Positions 34,449-43,765 of a stretch of DNA of 64,000 nucleotides are shown here, piece by piece. The notes beneath the pieces were generated by a model. It saw only the letters and a program-made list of their open reading frames with translations. It was not told the origin of the DNA and made no database searches. Position 1 is the stretch's first letter, and each line of letters begins with the position of its first letter. A program made the translations under genes and the position numbers. This DNA comes from Gordonia liuliyuniae (GTDB lineage Bacteria; Actinomycetota; Actinomycetes; Mycobacteriales; Mycobacteriaceae), in assembly GCF_021739025.1 (NCBI RefSeq), contig NZ_JAKKOT010000003.1, positions 310,001 through 374,000 of the forward strand, given 5' to 3'.

Positions 34449-34940
34449 CTAAGCGGGCGTCACCCAGGTCGTGATGTCGCAGTGGACCACTTCGGTGCTT
34501 TCGCGGTCGAGGATGCGGATGGACACGACGACGTCGGTGCCCTCGGTGATCGCGTCGAAGTCGACCGGTTCGGCGAGTTCGGCGTGCGCGGTGAGCCGGG
34601 TGTTCGCCTTCGTCAGGTACTGCGTGTTCATCCCCTTCGGGATCCACCGGTGCGTCGTCGGCACGGTGGCCTCCATCAGCATGCCCATCGCGGTCTCCGC
34701 GAGGTTGCACGCCGCGATCGCGTGGAAGGTGCCGATGTGATTGTGTACGCCGAACCACTTGGGGGCGGTCACCCGGCAGTATCCGGGCTCCATCTCCTCG
34801 ACGAACGGCAGGATCGTGCCGAAGTAGGGGACCCGCGCGACCATGCCGAGCGAGAACAGCGCGTCGCCGATCTTGTTCTGCGGCAGCCTGCGACGGAGCG
34901 CGTACGTCGGACTCTTACTGTTACCGGAAGTGTCACTCAT
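34449..34940 (-). CDS. DUF4442/hotdog-fold thioesterase-like protein
   Basis: A protein of 163 residues from the ATG at 34940. The single hotdog domain carries VPYFGTILPFVEEMEPGYCRVTAPKWFGVHNHIGTFH, with NHIGTFHAIAACNLAE as the central helix region and strands THRWIPKGMNTQYLTKANT and DVVVSIRILDRESTEV. Members of this group are annotated as DUF4442 or PaaI-like thioesterases; the catalytic Asp/Asn cannot be assigned with confidence. It is the first gene of the minus-strand operon, 9 bp before the DsbA-like lipoprotein gene. Confidence 0.78.
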   Translation of the reverse strand: MSDTSGNSKSPTYALRRRLPQNKIGDALFSLGMVARVPYFGTILPFVEEMEPGYCRVTAPKWFGVHNHIGTFHAIAACNLAETAMGMLMEATVPTTHRWIPKGMNTQYLTKANTRLTAHAELAEPVDFDAITEGTDVVVSIRILDRESTEVVHCDITTWVTPA

Positions 34941-34958
34941 GGCTCGATGGTAGCCGTC

Positions 34959-34999
34959 CCGCAGCCTCACCTGCGCTCGCGCAGCCTCAATCCGTCCTT
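34959..34999 (-). repeat. 20-nt-period repeat, reverse copy, left of pseudogene
   Basis: GCAGCCTCA occurs at 34961 and again at 34981, exactly 20 nt apart. It is the reverse complement of the TGAGGCTGCG motif seen near 19550 and 35450. Confidence 0.8.
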
Positions 35000-35005
35000 C
35001 GCGAT

Positions 35006-35515
35006 CACGGTACGACCACGCTCAGCCACCAGTCGGCGGCAGCTCTGCATCGGCTGCCCCTCCTCAAGGCCGACCACCGGCTGGTGCACGTGACCCGGAA
35101 CGGAAACAACGGAGGCGGGACACGCGGACATCGAAAGGTGCACGGCGCGCTCCGGGCCGGCGCGTCCAGGGAGGCGATCGCTGCGCGGCTCCGCGGCCGA
35201 CGATCGCCCGGGTCCTGTGAACGCGCGCGCCGCCGTGGCGCACGGAAGTCCGCTGTCCGAATCCGTCGGTGAGTCCTGGAGTCGCGCCCAGATGATCGAA
35301 GCCAAAATCGCATCGCCGACGCTGCAGTGCGAGCACCGAATCGCAGGCGAAACCTACCGGTTCGACTTCGATTGGCGGTGCCGGCTCGTCGGTGAGTTCG
35401 ACGGACTGCACAAATACGGTCGGCTGCGCAGACGGGGCGAGGACGTCGCTGAGGCTGCGTCAGTAGAGTTGAGGCTGCGGCAGCGAGACGAAGGTCACCG
35501 TAGCGGACCTCGTGA
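35006..35515 (+). pseudogene. Decayed AbiEi-like/DUF559-type gene
   Basis: Two pieces of a protein family widespread in actinobacteria can be read in different frames. From about 35018, frame 2 gives TTLSHQSAAALHRLPLL...LVHVTRNGNNGG..., the middle region of AbiEi-like proteins. From about 35217, another frame gives SVGESWSRAQMIEA... and VGEFDGLHKYGRLRRRGED, the DUF559-like C-terminal part. The region between them is deleted and frameshifted, the N-terminus is missing, and the C-terminus runs straight into a TGAGGCTGCG repeat. No function remains likely. Family assignment is by memory of conserved motifs. Confidence 0.65.
35448..35492 (+). repeat. 20-nt-period repeat, forward copy, right of pseudogene
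   Basis: TGAGGCTGCG occurs at 35450 and 35470, again 20 nt apart. Together with the reverse copy at 34961-34989 it frames the pseudogene as an inverted pair about 450 bp apart. Confidence 0.8.
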
Positions 35516-35521
35516 AACGAT

Positions 35522-35550
35522 TTGAGATCACCGACCAGGTGCTGCATACT
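35522..35550 (+). promoter_or_regulatory. Promoter of the S10 ribosomal operon
   Basis: TTGAGA (35522-35527), a 17-bp spacer, then CATACT (35545-35550) makes a good housekeeping sigma-factor promoter. Transcription should start near 35557, about 300 nt before rpsJ. Confidence 0.65.
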
Positions 35551-35556
35551 GTTCAG

Positions 35557-35855
35557 GTTGCCTCCAGTTCGGAGGCTCACAACTTCTAGGGCCGCAACCG
35601 CGGGCCAGGTGTGTAACGCGTGCGATTTGCTGATCGACACGGACACGACACGCCCGACCGCGGGGTACCGGAGGCGAGTCGGCGAGAGCCGGCAGCCGGA
35701 CGAGAGTTCGGCACCGTACAACGACAGAAGAACAGCGTCGATCGCCCGATCTCACGGGGTTGGTCATGTGGCTCAGTTGCCGCCCGTGCATGCGCGGGTG
35801 TGGGTTCACGCGGTGTTCTGCTGTCGAGAGACAATCAGACGGAAGAGGACACAGC
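35557..35855 (+). promoter_or_regulatory. Long 5' leader of the S10 operon
   Basis: No coding region is convincing in these roughly 300 bases. Several short GC-rich inverted segments occur (CCGCAACCGCGG near 35590, CCGCCCGTGCATGCGCGGG near 35780), so the RNA is structured. Leaders of this operon in other bacteria mediate feedback by a ribosomal protein such as L4; whether this one does is unknown. Confidence 0.4.
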
Positions 35856-36161
35856 GTGGCGGGACAGAAGATCCGCATCAGGCTCAAGGCCTACGACCAC
35901 GAAGCGATCGACGCTTCGGCGCGCAAGATCGTGGAGACCGTGACCCGCACGGGTGCACGTGTGGTCGGCCCGGTGCCGTTGCCCACCGAAAAGAACGTGT
36001 ACTGCGTCATCCGTTCGCCGCATAAGTACAAGGACAGCCGCGAACACTTCGAGATGCGCACTCACAAACGACTCATCGACATCCTCGACCCGACGCCCAA
36101 GACGGTCGATGCCCTTATGCGCATCGACCTGCCTGCCAGCGTCGACGTCAACATTCAGTGA
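35856..36161 (+). CDS. rpsJ: 30S ribosomal protein S10
   Basis: A protein of 101 residues starting with GTG ([26 protein letters not shown]), preceded by GGAAGAGGA. The full S10 sequence is present, with [16 protein letters not shown] and the [13 protein letters not shown] loop, ending DVNIQ. It is a component of the small subunit head, and also the transcription factor NusE. First gene of the operon, 16 bp before rplC. Confidence 0.98.
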   Translation: MAGQKIRIRLKAYDHEAIDASARKIVETVTRTGARVVGPVPLPTEKNVYCVIRSPHKYKDSREHFEMRTHKRLIDILDPTPKTVDALMRIDLPASVDVNIQ

Positions 36162-36177
36162 CGGAGGATCGGATTAA

Positions 36178-36834
36178 ATGAGCAAGCAGAATGCAACCAA
36201 GGGCATCCTGGGCACCAAGCTCGGCATGACCCAGGTCTTCGACGAGAACAACCGGGTCGTCCCGGTGACCGTCATCGCGACCGGCTCCAACGTCGTCACC
36301 CAGCTCCGCACTGCGGAGCGTGACGGCTACACGGCAGTCCAGCTCGCCTACGGCGCCATCGACCCCCGCAAGGTGAACAAGCCGGTCGCCGGCCAGTTCG
36401 CCAAGGCCGGAGTGACCCCGCGCCGCCACCTCACCGAGCTTCGTGTCAACGACATCTCGGAGTTCGAGGTCGGCCAGGAACTCGGAGCCGACCTGTTCAC
36501 CGACGGTGTCAAGGTCGACGTGACCGGCACCTCCAAGGGCAAGGGCTTCGCCGGCGTCATGAAGCGTCACGGCTTCGCTGGTCTGGGCGCGAGCCACGGT
36601 ACGCACCGCGTCCACCGTTCGCCGGGCTCCATCGGCGGCTGTGCGACTCCGGGCCGCGTGTTCAAGGGCATGCGCATGGCAGGCCGTATGGGTAACGACA
36701 AGGTGACCACGCAGAACCTGACGGTTCACAAGGTCGACGCCGACGCCGGTCTCCTGTTGATCAAGGGCGCGATCCCCGGCCGCAAGGGCGGCGTCGTGGT
36801 GGTCCGCGAGGCAGTGAAGGGTGGCAACAAGTGA
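36178..36834 (+). CDS. rplC: 50S ribosomal protein L3
   Basis: A protein of 218 residues: [24 protein letters not shown] at the N-terminus and the long loop with [23 protein letters not shown] that reaches the peptidyl-transferase centre. It binds 23S rRNA early in assembly. Its stop overlaps the rplD start as GTGA. Confidence 0.98.
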   Translation: MSKQNATKGILGTKLGMTQVFDENNRVVPVTVIATGSNVVTQLRTAERDGYTAVQLAYGAIDPRKVNKPVAGQFAKAGVTPRRHLTELRVNDISEFEVGQELGADLFTDGVKVDVTGTSKGKGFAGVMKRHGFAGLGASHGTHRVHRSPGSIGGCATPGRVFKGMRMAGRMGNDKVTTQNLTVHKVDADAGLLLIKGAIPGRKGGVVVVREAVKGGNK

Positions 36835-37487
36835 GCACCGAAACCGCAACCAAGCTGACGCTCGACGTCCGCGCTGCCGACGGCTCCGTCAACGGAACCG
36901 TCGACCTGCCGGCTGAGCTTTTCGACAAGACCGCGAACATCGCGCTGATGCACCAGGTCGTCGTCGCCCAGCAGGCCGCAGGCCGTCAGGGCACGCACTC
37001 GACCAAGACGCGCGGACTGGTCGCCGGCGGCGGCGCCAAGCCGTACCGCCAGAAGGGCACCGGTCGCGCCCGTCAGGGTTCGACCCGCGCACCGCAGTTC
37101 GTCGGCGGCGGCACCGTTCACGGTCCGCAGCCGCGTGACTACTCGCAGAAGGTCAACAAGAAGATGAAGGTCGCCGCTCTCCGTGGCGCCCTGTCGGACC
37201 GTGCTCGCAGCGAGCGCATCCACGTCGTGACCGAGCTCGTCGCCGGCCAGACCCCGTCGACCAAGGCCGCCCGCAAGTTCCTGGAACTGCTGAGCGACCG
37301 TCGCAAGTTCCTGGTCGTCCTCACCCGTGAAGACGAGGCCGGCTGGAAGAGCATCGCGAACCTGCCGGGCGTGCTGGGCATCACCGCTGATCAGCTCAAC
37401 ACGTACGACATCCTCGATTCCGATGAGGTCGTGTTCAGCGTCGAGACCCTGAACGTCTTCATCGAGCTGAACAAGAAGGAGGCCTAG
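36831..37487 (+). CDS. rplD: 50S ribosomal protein L4
   Basis: A protein of 218 residues from GTG. The extended loop [36 protein letters not shown], which lines the exit tunnel, is complete. In enterobacteria L4 represses its own operon by binding the leader. AGGAGG lies just before the next start, two bases after this stop. Confidence 0.98.
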   Translation: MSTETATKLTLDVRAADGSVNGTVDLPAELFDKTANIALMHQVVVAQQAAGRQGTHSTKTRGLVAGGGAKPYRQKGTGRARQGSTRAPQFVGGGTVHGPQPRDYSQKVNKKMKVAALRGALSDRARSERIHVVTELVAGQTPSTKAARKFLELLSDRRKFLVVLTREDEAGWKSIANLPGVLGITADQLNTYDILDSDEVVFSVETLNVFIELNKKEA

Positions 37488-37489
37488 GA

Positions 37490-37795
37490 ATGGCTACGCA
37501 CGCAGATCCGCGTGACATCATCCTGGCGCCGGTGATCTCGGAGAAGGCCTACGGGCTGATCGAAGACAACGTGTACACCTTCCTGGTGCACCCGGATTCG
37601 AACAAGACCCAGATCAAGATCGCGATCGAGGCGATCTTCGACGTCAAGGTCTCCAGCGTCAACACCGCGAACCGTCAGGGCAAGCGCAAGCGCACTCGCT
37701 TCGGTTACGGCAAGCGCAAGAACACCAAGCGCGCCATCGTGACGCTGTCCGCTGACAGCAAGCCCATCGAGATCTTCGGGGGAGCGGTCAGCTGA
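37490..37795 (+). CDS. rplW: 50S ribosomal protein L23
   Basis: A protein of 101 residues: [27 protein letters not shown], and the extended basic loop [22 protein letters not shown]. It sits at the exit tunnel and docks signal recognition particle and trigger factor. Confidence 0.98.
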   Translation: MATHADPRDIILAPVISEKAYGLIEDNVYTFLVHPDSNKTQIKIAIEAIFDVKVSSVNTANRQGKRKRTRFGYGKRKNTKRAIVTLSADSKPIEIFGGAVS

Positions 37796-37826
37796 CCGCC
37801 CGCGAGAAGGATAGGGACTAACACTC

Positions 37827-38663
37827 ATGGCAATTCGTAAGTACAAGCCGACGACCCCGGGTCGCCGCGGCTCGAGCGGTGCCGACTTCTCCGAGGTCAC
37901 TCGTTCGCACCCCGAGAAGTCGCTGGTCCGCCCGCTGTCTTCCAGCGGTGGCCGCAACGCCCACGGTCGCATCACCACTCGTCACAAGGGTGGCGGCCAC
38001 AAGCGTGCCTACCGTCTGATCGACTTCCGTCGTAACGACAAGGACGGCATCAACGCCAAGGTCGCTCACATCGAGTACGACCCGAACCGTACGGCTCGGA
38101 TCGCACTGCTCCACTTCGTCGACGGCGAGAAGCGCTACATCATCGCGCCGAAGAACCTGAAGCAGGGCGACATCGTCGAGTCGGGTCCGAACGCCGACAT
38201 CAAGCCGGGCAACAACCTGCCGCTGCGCAACATCCCGACCGGTACCCAGATCCACAACGTGGAACTGCGTCCGGGCGGTGGCGCCAAGATGGCACGCTCG
38301 GCCGGTGCGTCGATCCAGCTCCTCGGCAAGGAAGGCCCCTACGCCACGCTGCGTATGCCGTCCGGTGAGATCCGTCGTGTCGACGTGCGCTGCCGCGCAA
38401 CCGTCGGCGAGGTCGGCAACGCCGAGCAGAGCAACATCAACTGGGGCAAGGCCGGCCGCATGCGCTGGAAGGGCAAGCGCCCGACCGTCCGCGGTGTCGT
38501 CATGAACCCGGTCGACCACCCGCACGGTGGCGGCGAGGGCAAGACGTCCGGTGGTCGCCACCCGGTCAGCCCGTGGGGTCAGCCGGAAGGCCGCACCCGC
38601 AAGAACAAGCCCAGCGACAAGCTGATCGTCCGCCGCCGTCGTACCGGCAAGAACAAGCGATAA
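37827..38663 (+). CDS. rplB: 50S ribosomal protein L2
   Basis: A protein of 278 residues: [16 protein letters not shown] at the start, [22 protein letters not shown] core, and the C-terminal [21 protein letters not shown] with the histidine needed for peptidyl-transferase centre assembly. It promotes subunit joining. Confidence 0.98.
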   Translation: MAIRKYKPTTPGRRGSSGADFSEVTRSHPEKSLVRPLSSSGGRNAHGRITTRHKGGGHKRAYRLIDFRRNDKDGINAKVAHIEYDPNRTARIALLHFVDGEKRYIIAPKNLKQGDIVESGPNADIKPGNNLPLRNIPTGTQIHNVELRPGGGAKMARSAGASIQLLGKEGPYATLRMPSGEIRRVDVRCRATVGEVGNAEQSNINWGKAGRMRWKGKRPTVRGVVMNPVDHPHGGGEGKTSGGRHPVSPWGQPEGRTRKNKPSDKLIVRRRRTGKNKR

Positions 38664-38679
38664 TAGGAGGAGGTAAAAA

Positions 38680-38961
38680 ATGCCACGCAGCCTGAAGAAG
38701 GGCCCGTTCGTCGACGACCACCTCCTGAAGAAGGTGGACGTTCAGAACGAGAAGGGCACCAAGCAGGTCATCAAGACCTGGTCGCGCCGCTCGACCATCA
38801 CGCCTGACTTCATCGGTCACACGTTCGCCGTCCACGACGGTCGCAAGCACGTGCCGGTGTTCGTGTCGGATTCCATGGTGGGGCACAAGCTCGGCGAGTT
38901 CGCACCCACCCGAACCTTCAAGGGTCACATCAAGGATGACCGGAAAGCGAAGCGCCGGTAA
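38680..38961 (+). CDS. rpsS: 30S ribosomal protein S19
   Basis: A protein of 93 residues: [18 protein letters not shown] at the N-terminus and [16 protein letters not shown] near the end. AGGAGG lies just before the start. It is in the head of the small subunit, contacting S13. Confidence 0.98.
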   Translation: MPRSLKKGPFVDDHLLKKVDVQNEKGTKQVIKTWSRRSTITPDFIGHTFAVHDGRKHVPVFVSDSMVGHKLGEFAPTRTFKGHIKDDRKAKRR

Positions 38962-38964
38962 ACC

Positions 38965-39375
38965 ATGACTACTGAAACTGACAACGCAGTGCAGACCGCA
39001 CGGGCGACCGCGAAGTTCGTTCGCGTCACCCCGATGAAGGCTCGCCGCGTCCTCGACCTGGTCCGCGGCAAGAACGTGGACGAGGCCCTGGACATTCTGC
39101 GGTTCGCCCCGCAGTCGGCCAGCGAGCCCGTGTACAAGGTGCTCGCCAGCGCGATCGCCAACGCAGAGAACAACCAGGGTCAGGATCGTCGCACCCTGGT
39201 CATCTCGGAGGCTTACGCCGACGAGGGGCCGACCTTGAAGCGCTTCCAGCCTCGCGCCCAGGGCCGTGCGTTCCGCATCCGCAAGCGCACCAGCCACATC
39301 ACCGTGGTCGTTGCAGCTGCAGCGGAGAACGGCGGACGTGCTCGTTCGCGCCAGCAGAAGAAGAAGGGAGCCTGA
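38965..39375 (+). CDS. rplV: 50S ribosomal protein L22
   Basis: A protein of 136 residues: [29 protein letters not shown], and the beta-hairpin [17 protein letters not shown] that lines the exit tunnel. The C-terminal tail is basic. It starts 3 bp after rpsS. Confidence 0.98.
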   Translation: MTTETDNAVQTARATAKFVRVTPMKARRVLDLVRGKNVDEALDILRFAPQSASEPVYKVLASAIANAENNQGQDRRTLVISEAYADEGPTLKRFQPRAQGRAFRIRKRTSHITVVVAAAAENGGRARSRQQKKKGA

Positions 39376-40191
<816 letters not shown>

Positions 40192-40194
40192 CCC

Positions 40195-40611
40195 ATGTTG
40201 ATCCCTCGTCGGGTCAAGCACCGCAAGCAGCACCACCCCAGCCTGAAGGGTCAGGCGTCGGGCGGAACCAAGGTCACCTTCGGCGACTACGGTATCCAGG
40301 CCCTGGAGGGTGCTTACATCACCAACCGTCAGATCGAGTCCGCTCGTATCGCGATCAACCGCCACATCAAGCGTGGCGGCAAGGTCTGGATCAACATCTT
40401 CCCGGACCGCCCGATCACGAAGAAGCCCGCCGAGACCCGCATGGGTTCCGGTAAGGGTTCGCCCGAGTGGTGGGTGGCACCGGTGAAGCCGGGCCGCGTG
40501 CTGTTCGAGATGACCTACCCCAATGAGGAGACCGCTCGCGAGGCCCTGCGTCGCGCACAGCACAAGCTCCCCATGAAGACCCGGATCGTGACCAGAGAGG
40601 AGCAGTTCTGA
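40195..40611 (+). CDS. rplP: 50S ribosomal protein L16
   Basis: A protein of 138 residues: [19 protein letters not shown] at the start and [21 protein letters not shown] in the middle. It helps position the aminoacyl-tRNA. Its stop shares one base with the rpmC start. Confidence 0.98.
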   Translation: MLIPRRVKHRKQHHPSLKGQASGGTKVTFGDYGIQALEGAYITNRQIESARIAINRHIKRGGKVWINIFPDRPITKKPAETRMGSGKGSPEWWVAPVKPGRVLFEMTYPNEETAREALRRAQHKLPMKTRIVTREEQF

Positions 40612-40844
40612 TGGCACTCGGAATCGCTGCGTCTGAGCTCCGCGAGCTCAGTGACACCGATCTGGTCGACCGCCTCAAGGAGTCGAAGGAAGAGTTGTTC
40701 AACCTTCGCTTCCAGATGGCAACCGGCCAGCTCGACAACAACCGTCGCCTGCGCACCGTGCGTCGTGAGATCGCTCGCGTCTACACCGTTATGCGTGAGC
40801 GCGAGCTGGGCCTGGCGTCCGGACCGGAAGGTGAAGACGCATGA
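40611..40844 (+). CDS. rpmC: 50S ribosomal protein L29
   Basis: A protein of 77 residues: the two-helix pattern [44 protein letters not shown] is complete. It sits by the exit tunnel next to L23. Confidence 0.97.
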   Translation: MALGIAASELRELSDTDLVDRLKESKEELFNLRFQMATGQLDNNRRLRTVRREIARVYTVMRERELGLASGPEGEDA

Positions 40845-41122
40845 GTGAGGACCAGAACGTGAACGTCGAAGAGCGCAACCGCCGCAAGGAGCGGATCGGT
40901 TACGTCGTCAGTGACAAGATGACCAAGACCGTCACGGTCGAGCTGGAAGATCGTAAGAGCCACCCGCTCTACGGCAAGATCATCCGCACGACCAGCAAGG
41001 TCAAGGCGCACGATGAGAACGAGACCGCCGGTGTCGGCGACCGCGTTCGCATCATGGAGACCCGACCGATGTCGGCCACCAAGCGCTGGCGCCTGGTCGA
41101 GGTGCTCGAGAAGGCCAAGTAG
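40841..41122 (+). CDS. rpsQ: 30S ribosomal protein S17
   Basis: A protein of 93 residues: [34 protein letters not shown] with the OB-fold core, and [21 protein letters not shown]. It overlaps rpmC by 4 bp (ATGA). It is the last gene of this operon; the L14-L24 group is not next to it. Confidence 0.98.
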   Translation: MSEDQNVNVEERNRRKERIGYVVSDKMTKTVTVELEDRKSHPLYGKIIRTTSKVKAHDENETAGVGDRVRIMETRPMSATKRWRLVEVLEKAK

Positions 41123-41155
41123 GCTTCTCGTCGCCTGACGGTGAACCACACAGAT

Positions 41156-41193
41156 CGCCCCTCCCGGGATTCCGGGAGGGGCGTTCTTGTTTT
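41156..41193 (+). terminator. Intrinsic terminator of the S10 operon
   Basis: CGCCCCTCCCGG and CCGGGAGGGGCG form a perfect 12-bp stem with loop GATT, followed by TTCTTGTTTT. This is the clearest intrinsic terminator in the window. Confidence 0.92.
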
Positions 41194-41278
41194 CGTGGGT
41201 AGGGAAGGGCATCCCCTGAACGGATGACATAGTCGTTAGAGTGAGCTGAAGCGCCCGCCGTCGATGACGAGGAGTGGA

Positions 41279-42190
41279 ATGACGACTCTGTCCGTGGTCA
41301 TACCCGCATTCAACGAGGAAGACGCCATCGGCAGGTGTCTGGACCACCTGCTGAACCAGACGAGACCGGTGGATGAGATCGTCGTCGTCGACAACGCGTC
41401 GACCGATGGCACCGCCGAGATCGTGGTGGAGTACATCCGGCGATACTCGACCGACAGTGAACGTCGGATCCGTCTGCTCCCCGAACCCACACCGGGCGTT
41501 GTGGAAGCAGTGTCTGCAGGCATGTCGGCAGCCGCAGGCGACGTGGTGGCCCGCATCGATGCAGACAGCCAGGCCGACCCCGCCTGGGCCGAACGTGTGC
41601 TGGGCTTCTTCGACGACCCCGCTAACGGCGAGTACGGCGCGATGACCGGTCTCGTCATGCTCTCGGACGGTCCGGCCCGCGAGAGGCTGCTGAAGATGCA
41701 GACCAAAGCTGCGGAGAAGTTCGCCGGTGGAAAGGACATCGATTCGCTCGCAGGCGCGAACATGGCATTGCGCCGTGAATGCTGGAGCCTCGTCGAATCC
41801 AAACTGACCCGAGCGCACGACGTGTGGGACGACTTGGACCTGTCGTTGGCGCTCGTCGAACAGGGAGTGCGGTGCCGCCTTGTCCCCGGGGCGGTCGTCG
41901 ATACGTCGGGACGACAGCTCCGGTTCTCGCCGATCCGCAACCGGCACTACCTCACCGGCGGTGTCCGGACTGCCAAAGCGAGGGGAGACCGTCGGCTGTT
42001 ACGCCGGATGAGGGCAGACCTGCCGTTCCGGTTCGCGATGGCGACGGTGCTCTGGCTCATCATGCGCCCGTGGGACGACGCAGAGGGCACGTGGCGTCCG
42101 TACCGTTTGTTCCGGCCGCTGGAGCGGGAGCGCGCACTGATCACGGACGGTCGAGACGGTCACGGCTCTGTCTCGCCGAAGAGATTGTGA
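41279..42190 (+). CDS. Family 2 glycosyltransferase
   Basis: A protein of 303 residues from the ATG at 41279, with GAGGAG ahead. The GT-A domain is clear: LSVVIPAFNEEDAIGRCLDHLL, EIVVVDNASTDGTAEI, and the DxD-type ARIDADSQADP. A later RREC and WDDLDLSLALVEQG block matches the acceptor side. The C-terminal helix MATVLWLIMRPWD may touch the membrane. Sugar donor and acceptor are unknown. It lies 69 bp before the ABC exporter genes on the same strand and could decorate the NRPS product, but this is only positional evidence. Confidence 0.82.
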   Translation: MTTLSVVIPAFNEEDAIGRCLDHLLNQTRPVDEIVVVDNASTDGTAEIVVEYIRRYSTDSERRIRLLPEPTPGVVEAVSAGMSAAAGDVVARIDADSQADPAWAERVLGFFDDPANGEYGAMTGLVMLSDGPARERLLKMQTKAAEKFAGGKDIDSLAGANMALRRECWSLVESKLTRAHDVWDDLDLSLALVEQGVRCRLVPGAVVDTSGRQLRFSPIRNRHYLTGGVRTAKARGDRRLLRRMRADLPFRFAMATVLWLIMRPWDDAEGTWRPYRLFRPLERERALITDGRDGHGSVSPKRL

Positions 42191-42259
42191 AACGCTGCCG
42201 CGGCACCGGACGATACTCTCTTTCGGGCGATGTAATGGAATTGTTCGAGGAAGGCATGC

Positions 42260-43765
42260 ATGGAGCACGGTACGGATCCGCATGAGCACATCCGTCCCCG
42301 TCGGCAGCCTCCCCGCGACGCTTTGGCGGACACGATGCCATGGGTCCCGGAGGACGATCCGGTTCTCAAAGAGCTGCGTGCCTGGCGGGACGAGCTGGGC
42401 GGGACCCCGGCCGACGCCCAGGGCATGGCCGCAGCCGACGCCCAGGGCATGGCCGCAGTCGATACGTCGTCGCCTCGCACTGCTGCGGAACCAGACGATG
42501 CGACGGCGCGCGATGCGCCGACCCAGATCGAACGCGCAGTCGGGCCGTCGGCGCCCGTGCTGCGCCGCCGGAAGCGCGAACTACCCCAGTCGACCGAGCC
42601 TCGCGTGGACCGTGCTCGGCCGCGCGCGCCGAGGCACGCGTCCTGGGATGTGATGACCACGGCGTCGCCGGAGCCGCTGCGGTCCCCGGAAGACGTCGAG
42701 AACGCCGCCGCCGAGACGATCACCTTTCCGTCGTTGACCCCGGTGAACGCGCCGGATGGGCCTCCCGCCGAAGCTGCGATCACCGTGTCTCATCTGCGGA
42801 AGACCTTCGGCGACTTCACCGCGGTCGACGACGTGTCGTTCGTCGTCCCGAAGGGCACGATCGTCGCGCTCCTCGGCCCGAACGGTGCAGGCAAGACCAC
42901 CACAGTGAACATGCTGTGCACGTTGCTCGCCCCCGACGGCGGCGAAGCCGTAGTCGCCGGACACGACATCGTCGAGGCGGCGTCGGCCGTGCGCGGTGAC
43001 ATCATGCTCACCGGACAGTTCGCCGCGCTCGACGAAGCGCTGACCGGGCGCGAGAACCTGATCCTGTTCGGGCGACTGCTCGGCCTGCCGAAGAAACGGG
43101 CCGCCGTGCGCGCCGACGAACTGCTCGCCGAGTTCGGTCTCACCGAGGCTGCGGGTCGCCGCGTCGGCAAGTACTCCGGCGGCATGCGCCGCCGCATCGA
43201 CATCGCGTGCGGTCTCGTCACCCGGCCCGAGGTCGTGTTCCTCGACGAGCCGACGACCGGCCTCGACCCTCGGAGCCGTCAGGACGTGTGGACGGTGGTC
43301 GAGCAACTGCGGGACTCGGGTGTGACGATCCTTCTCACGACTCAGTACCTGGAAGAAGCCGATCGGCTGTCCGACAACATCGTGGTCATCGACGGCGGGC
43401 GAGTGATCGCGGAAGGCACGTCCGACGAACTGAAGGCTGCGACCGGGGCGGCGTACTGCGAAGTGACGCCCGCCCACCCGGCGTACCTCCCTCGGCTGCG
43501 CGCGCGACTCGAAGACATGTTCGACGGCCAGGCATCGGGCGGTTCGGCGGTGGACGACACCGCGTCGGACGAAGCCGGTGCGGTGTCGGTGCCCGCTCCG
43601 GACGGCCCGCAGACGCTCGCGGAAGTGATCCGTCGGACCGAGGCTGCCAAGATTCCGCTGGCCGACATCGTGCTGCGCCGTCCGTCGTTGGACGAGGTCT
43701 TCCTGGCTCTGACCGACAAGACGACAGCCAGCTCGCGGCTCGACGACGAGGACGACGCCGAGTGA
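42260..43765 (+). CDS. DrrA-type ABC exporter ATP-binding protein with N-terminal extension
   Basis: A protein of 501 residues, about 165 longer than usual. The ABC domain starts near residue 170: ITVSHLRKTFGDFTAVDDVSF, Walker A LLGPNGAGKTTT, signature KYSGGMRRRIDIA, Walker B VVFLDEPTTGLDPRS and the switch LLTTQYLEEADRLSD. DrrA-like C-terminal region with RRPSLDEVFLALT follows. The extension begins with MPWVPEDDPVLKELRAWRDELG and is Ala/Pro/Arg-rich; it contains an exact 24-bp tandem duplication. The next two genes are its permeases, overlapping by 4 bp. Such transporters export lipids, antibiotics or siderophores. Confidence 0.9.
   Translation: MEHGTDPHEHIRPRRQPPRDALADTMPWVPEDDPVLKELRAWRDELGGTPADAQGMAAADAQGMAAVDTSSPRTAAEPDDATARDAPTQIERAVGPSAPVLRRRKRELPQSTEPRVDRARPRAPRHASWDVMTTASPEPLRSPEDVENAAAETITFPSLTPVNAPDGPPAEAAITVSHLRKTFGDFTAVDDVSFVVPKGTIVALLGPNGAGKTTTVNMLCTLLAPDGGEAVVAGHDIVEAASAVRGDIMLTGQFAALDEALTGRENLILFGRLLGLPKKRAAVRADELLAEFGLTEAAGRRVGKYSGGMRRRIDIACGLVTRPEVVFLDEPTTGLDPRSRQDVWTVVEQLRDSGVTILLTTQYLEEADRLSDNIVVIDGGRVIAEGTSDELKAATGAAYCEVTPAHPAYLPRLRARLEDMFDGQASGGSAVDDTASDEAGAVSVPAPDGPQTLAEVIRRTEAAKIPLADIVLRRPSLDEVFLALTDKTTASSRLDDEDDAE
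42410..42457 (+). repeat. Exact 24-bp tandem duplication in the ABC ATPase gene
   Basis: GCCGACGCCCAGGGCATGGC plus CGCA occurs twice in direct succession, adding Ala-Asp-Ala-Gln-Gly-Met-Ala-Ala in frame within the N-terminal extension. Confidence 0.95.
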
